Source of the DNA: Actinomycetota bacterium
Lineage (GTDB): Bacteria; Actinomycetota; Thermoleophilia; UBA2241
Direction: 5' to 3'
Assembly (NCBI GenBank): GCA_003132645.1
Contig: PKYM01000245.1
Coordinates: 1-5,646 of the forward strand
Length of the DNA stretch: 5,646 nt
In this document: in pieces, positions 5,453-5,646 of the stretch
Numbering within the stretch: position 1 is the first letter of the stretch
Layout: every line of letters begins with the position of its first letter
Translations under genes and position numbers: made by a program
The notes under the pieces: generated by a model
Told to the model about the DNA's origin: nothing
Database searches by the model: none
The model's input: only the letters and a program-made list of their open reading frames with translations

Positions 5453-5646
5453 GTGAGTGACATCGGGACGATGCGTGTAAAGAGTGGTCTCGCCGACATG
5501 CTCAAGGGCGGCGTGATCATGGACGTGACCACCGCCGAGCAGGCCAAGATCGCCGAAGACGCCGGCGCCTGCGCCGTCATGGCCCTCGAACGAGTGCCCG
5601 CCGACATCCGTCGCGACGGCGGGGTGGCGCGCATGGCCGATCCCCT
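5453..5646 (+). CDS. pdxS: Pyridoxal 5'-phosphate synthase, synthase subunit PdxS (5' end only)
   Basis: PdxS, with the glutaminase PdxT, builds pyridoxal 5'-phosphate (vitamin B6) from ribose 5-phosphate, glyceraldehyde 3-phosphate and ammonia. The window holds the first 64 codons. The reading [18 protein letters not shown], then [20 protein letters not shown] and [16 protein letters not shown], is the highly conserved N-terminal (beta/alpha)8-barrel segment of the family. Asp24 in IMDV matches the conserved active-site Asp. The two catalytic lysines lie beyond the window edge. GTG 5453 is well supported: GGAGG at 5442-5446 is six bases upstream and the protein starts at the usual distance from the first motif. 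The in-frame ATG at 5471 would cut into the normal N-terminus. pdxT is expected just downstream but cannot be seen. Confidence 0.97.
   Translation, partial: MSDIGTMRVKSGLADMLKGGVIMDVTTAEQAKIAEDAGACAVMALERVPADIRRDGGVARMADP

Overview
The window is GC-rich, densely coding DNA, and every convincing gene lies on the + strand. The order LCP/LytR-type wall protein then rsfS, a CGAAC-N4-GTTCG LexA operator, an EF-G-like paralogue of the kind common in Actinomycetota, and GTG starts all suggest a high-GC Gram-positive actinobacterium. A deep lineage such as Thermoleophilia or Coriobacteriia is possible, but the sequence alone does not settle the class.

Layout: (1) positions 2-613 are the 3' end of an LCP-family gene carrying a LytR C-terminal domain. 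(2) rsfS follows at once. Its canonical GTG start is at 661, but the conserved N-terminal helix reads back in frame to position 610, where a GTA sits on the upstream stop codon. (3) 1094-1621 encodes a small secreted CAP/SCP-domain protein. (4) 1731-2909 is dinB (DNA polymerase IV). A perfect 16-bp LexA palindrome covers its start codon and predicted transcription start, so the mRNA is probably leaderless and SOS-controlled. (5) 2910-3196 has no gene but holds an extended -10 element overlapping the dinB stop, a long imperfect inverted repeat, further repeats, and a strong terminator-like hairpin about 50 bases before the next start. This looks like either a leader/attenuator or a small RNA. 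(6) 3197-5269 is a full-length EF-G-like translational GTPase with altered G motifs. (7) A very GC-rich 18-bp hairpin follows its stop. (8) A recognisable promoter and a good ribosome binding site lead into pdxS (PLP synthase, synthase subunit), which runs off the window end.

The genes do not form one pathway. The LCP/rsfS pair belongs to a common nadD-LCP-rsfS block for wall assembly and ribosome dormancy; dinB is a self-contained SOS unit; the EF-G-like gene and pdxS appear to be separate transcription units. No defence system, mobile element, CRISPR array, tRNA or rRNA was seen. The points most worth a second look are the rsfS start, the operator-over-start design of dinB, the unexplained structured region before the EF-G-like gene, and the altered GTPase motifs of that protein.
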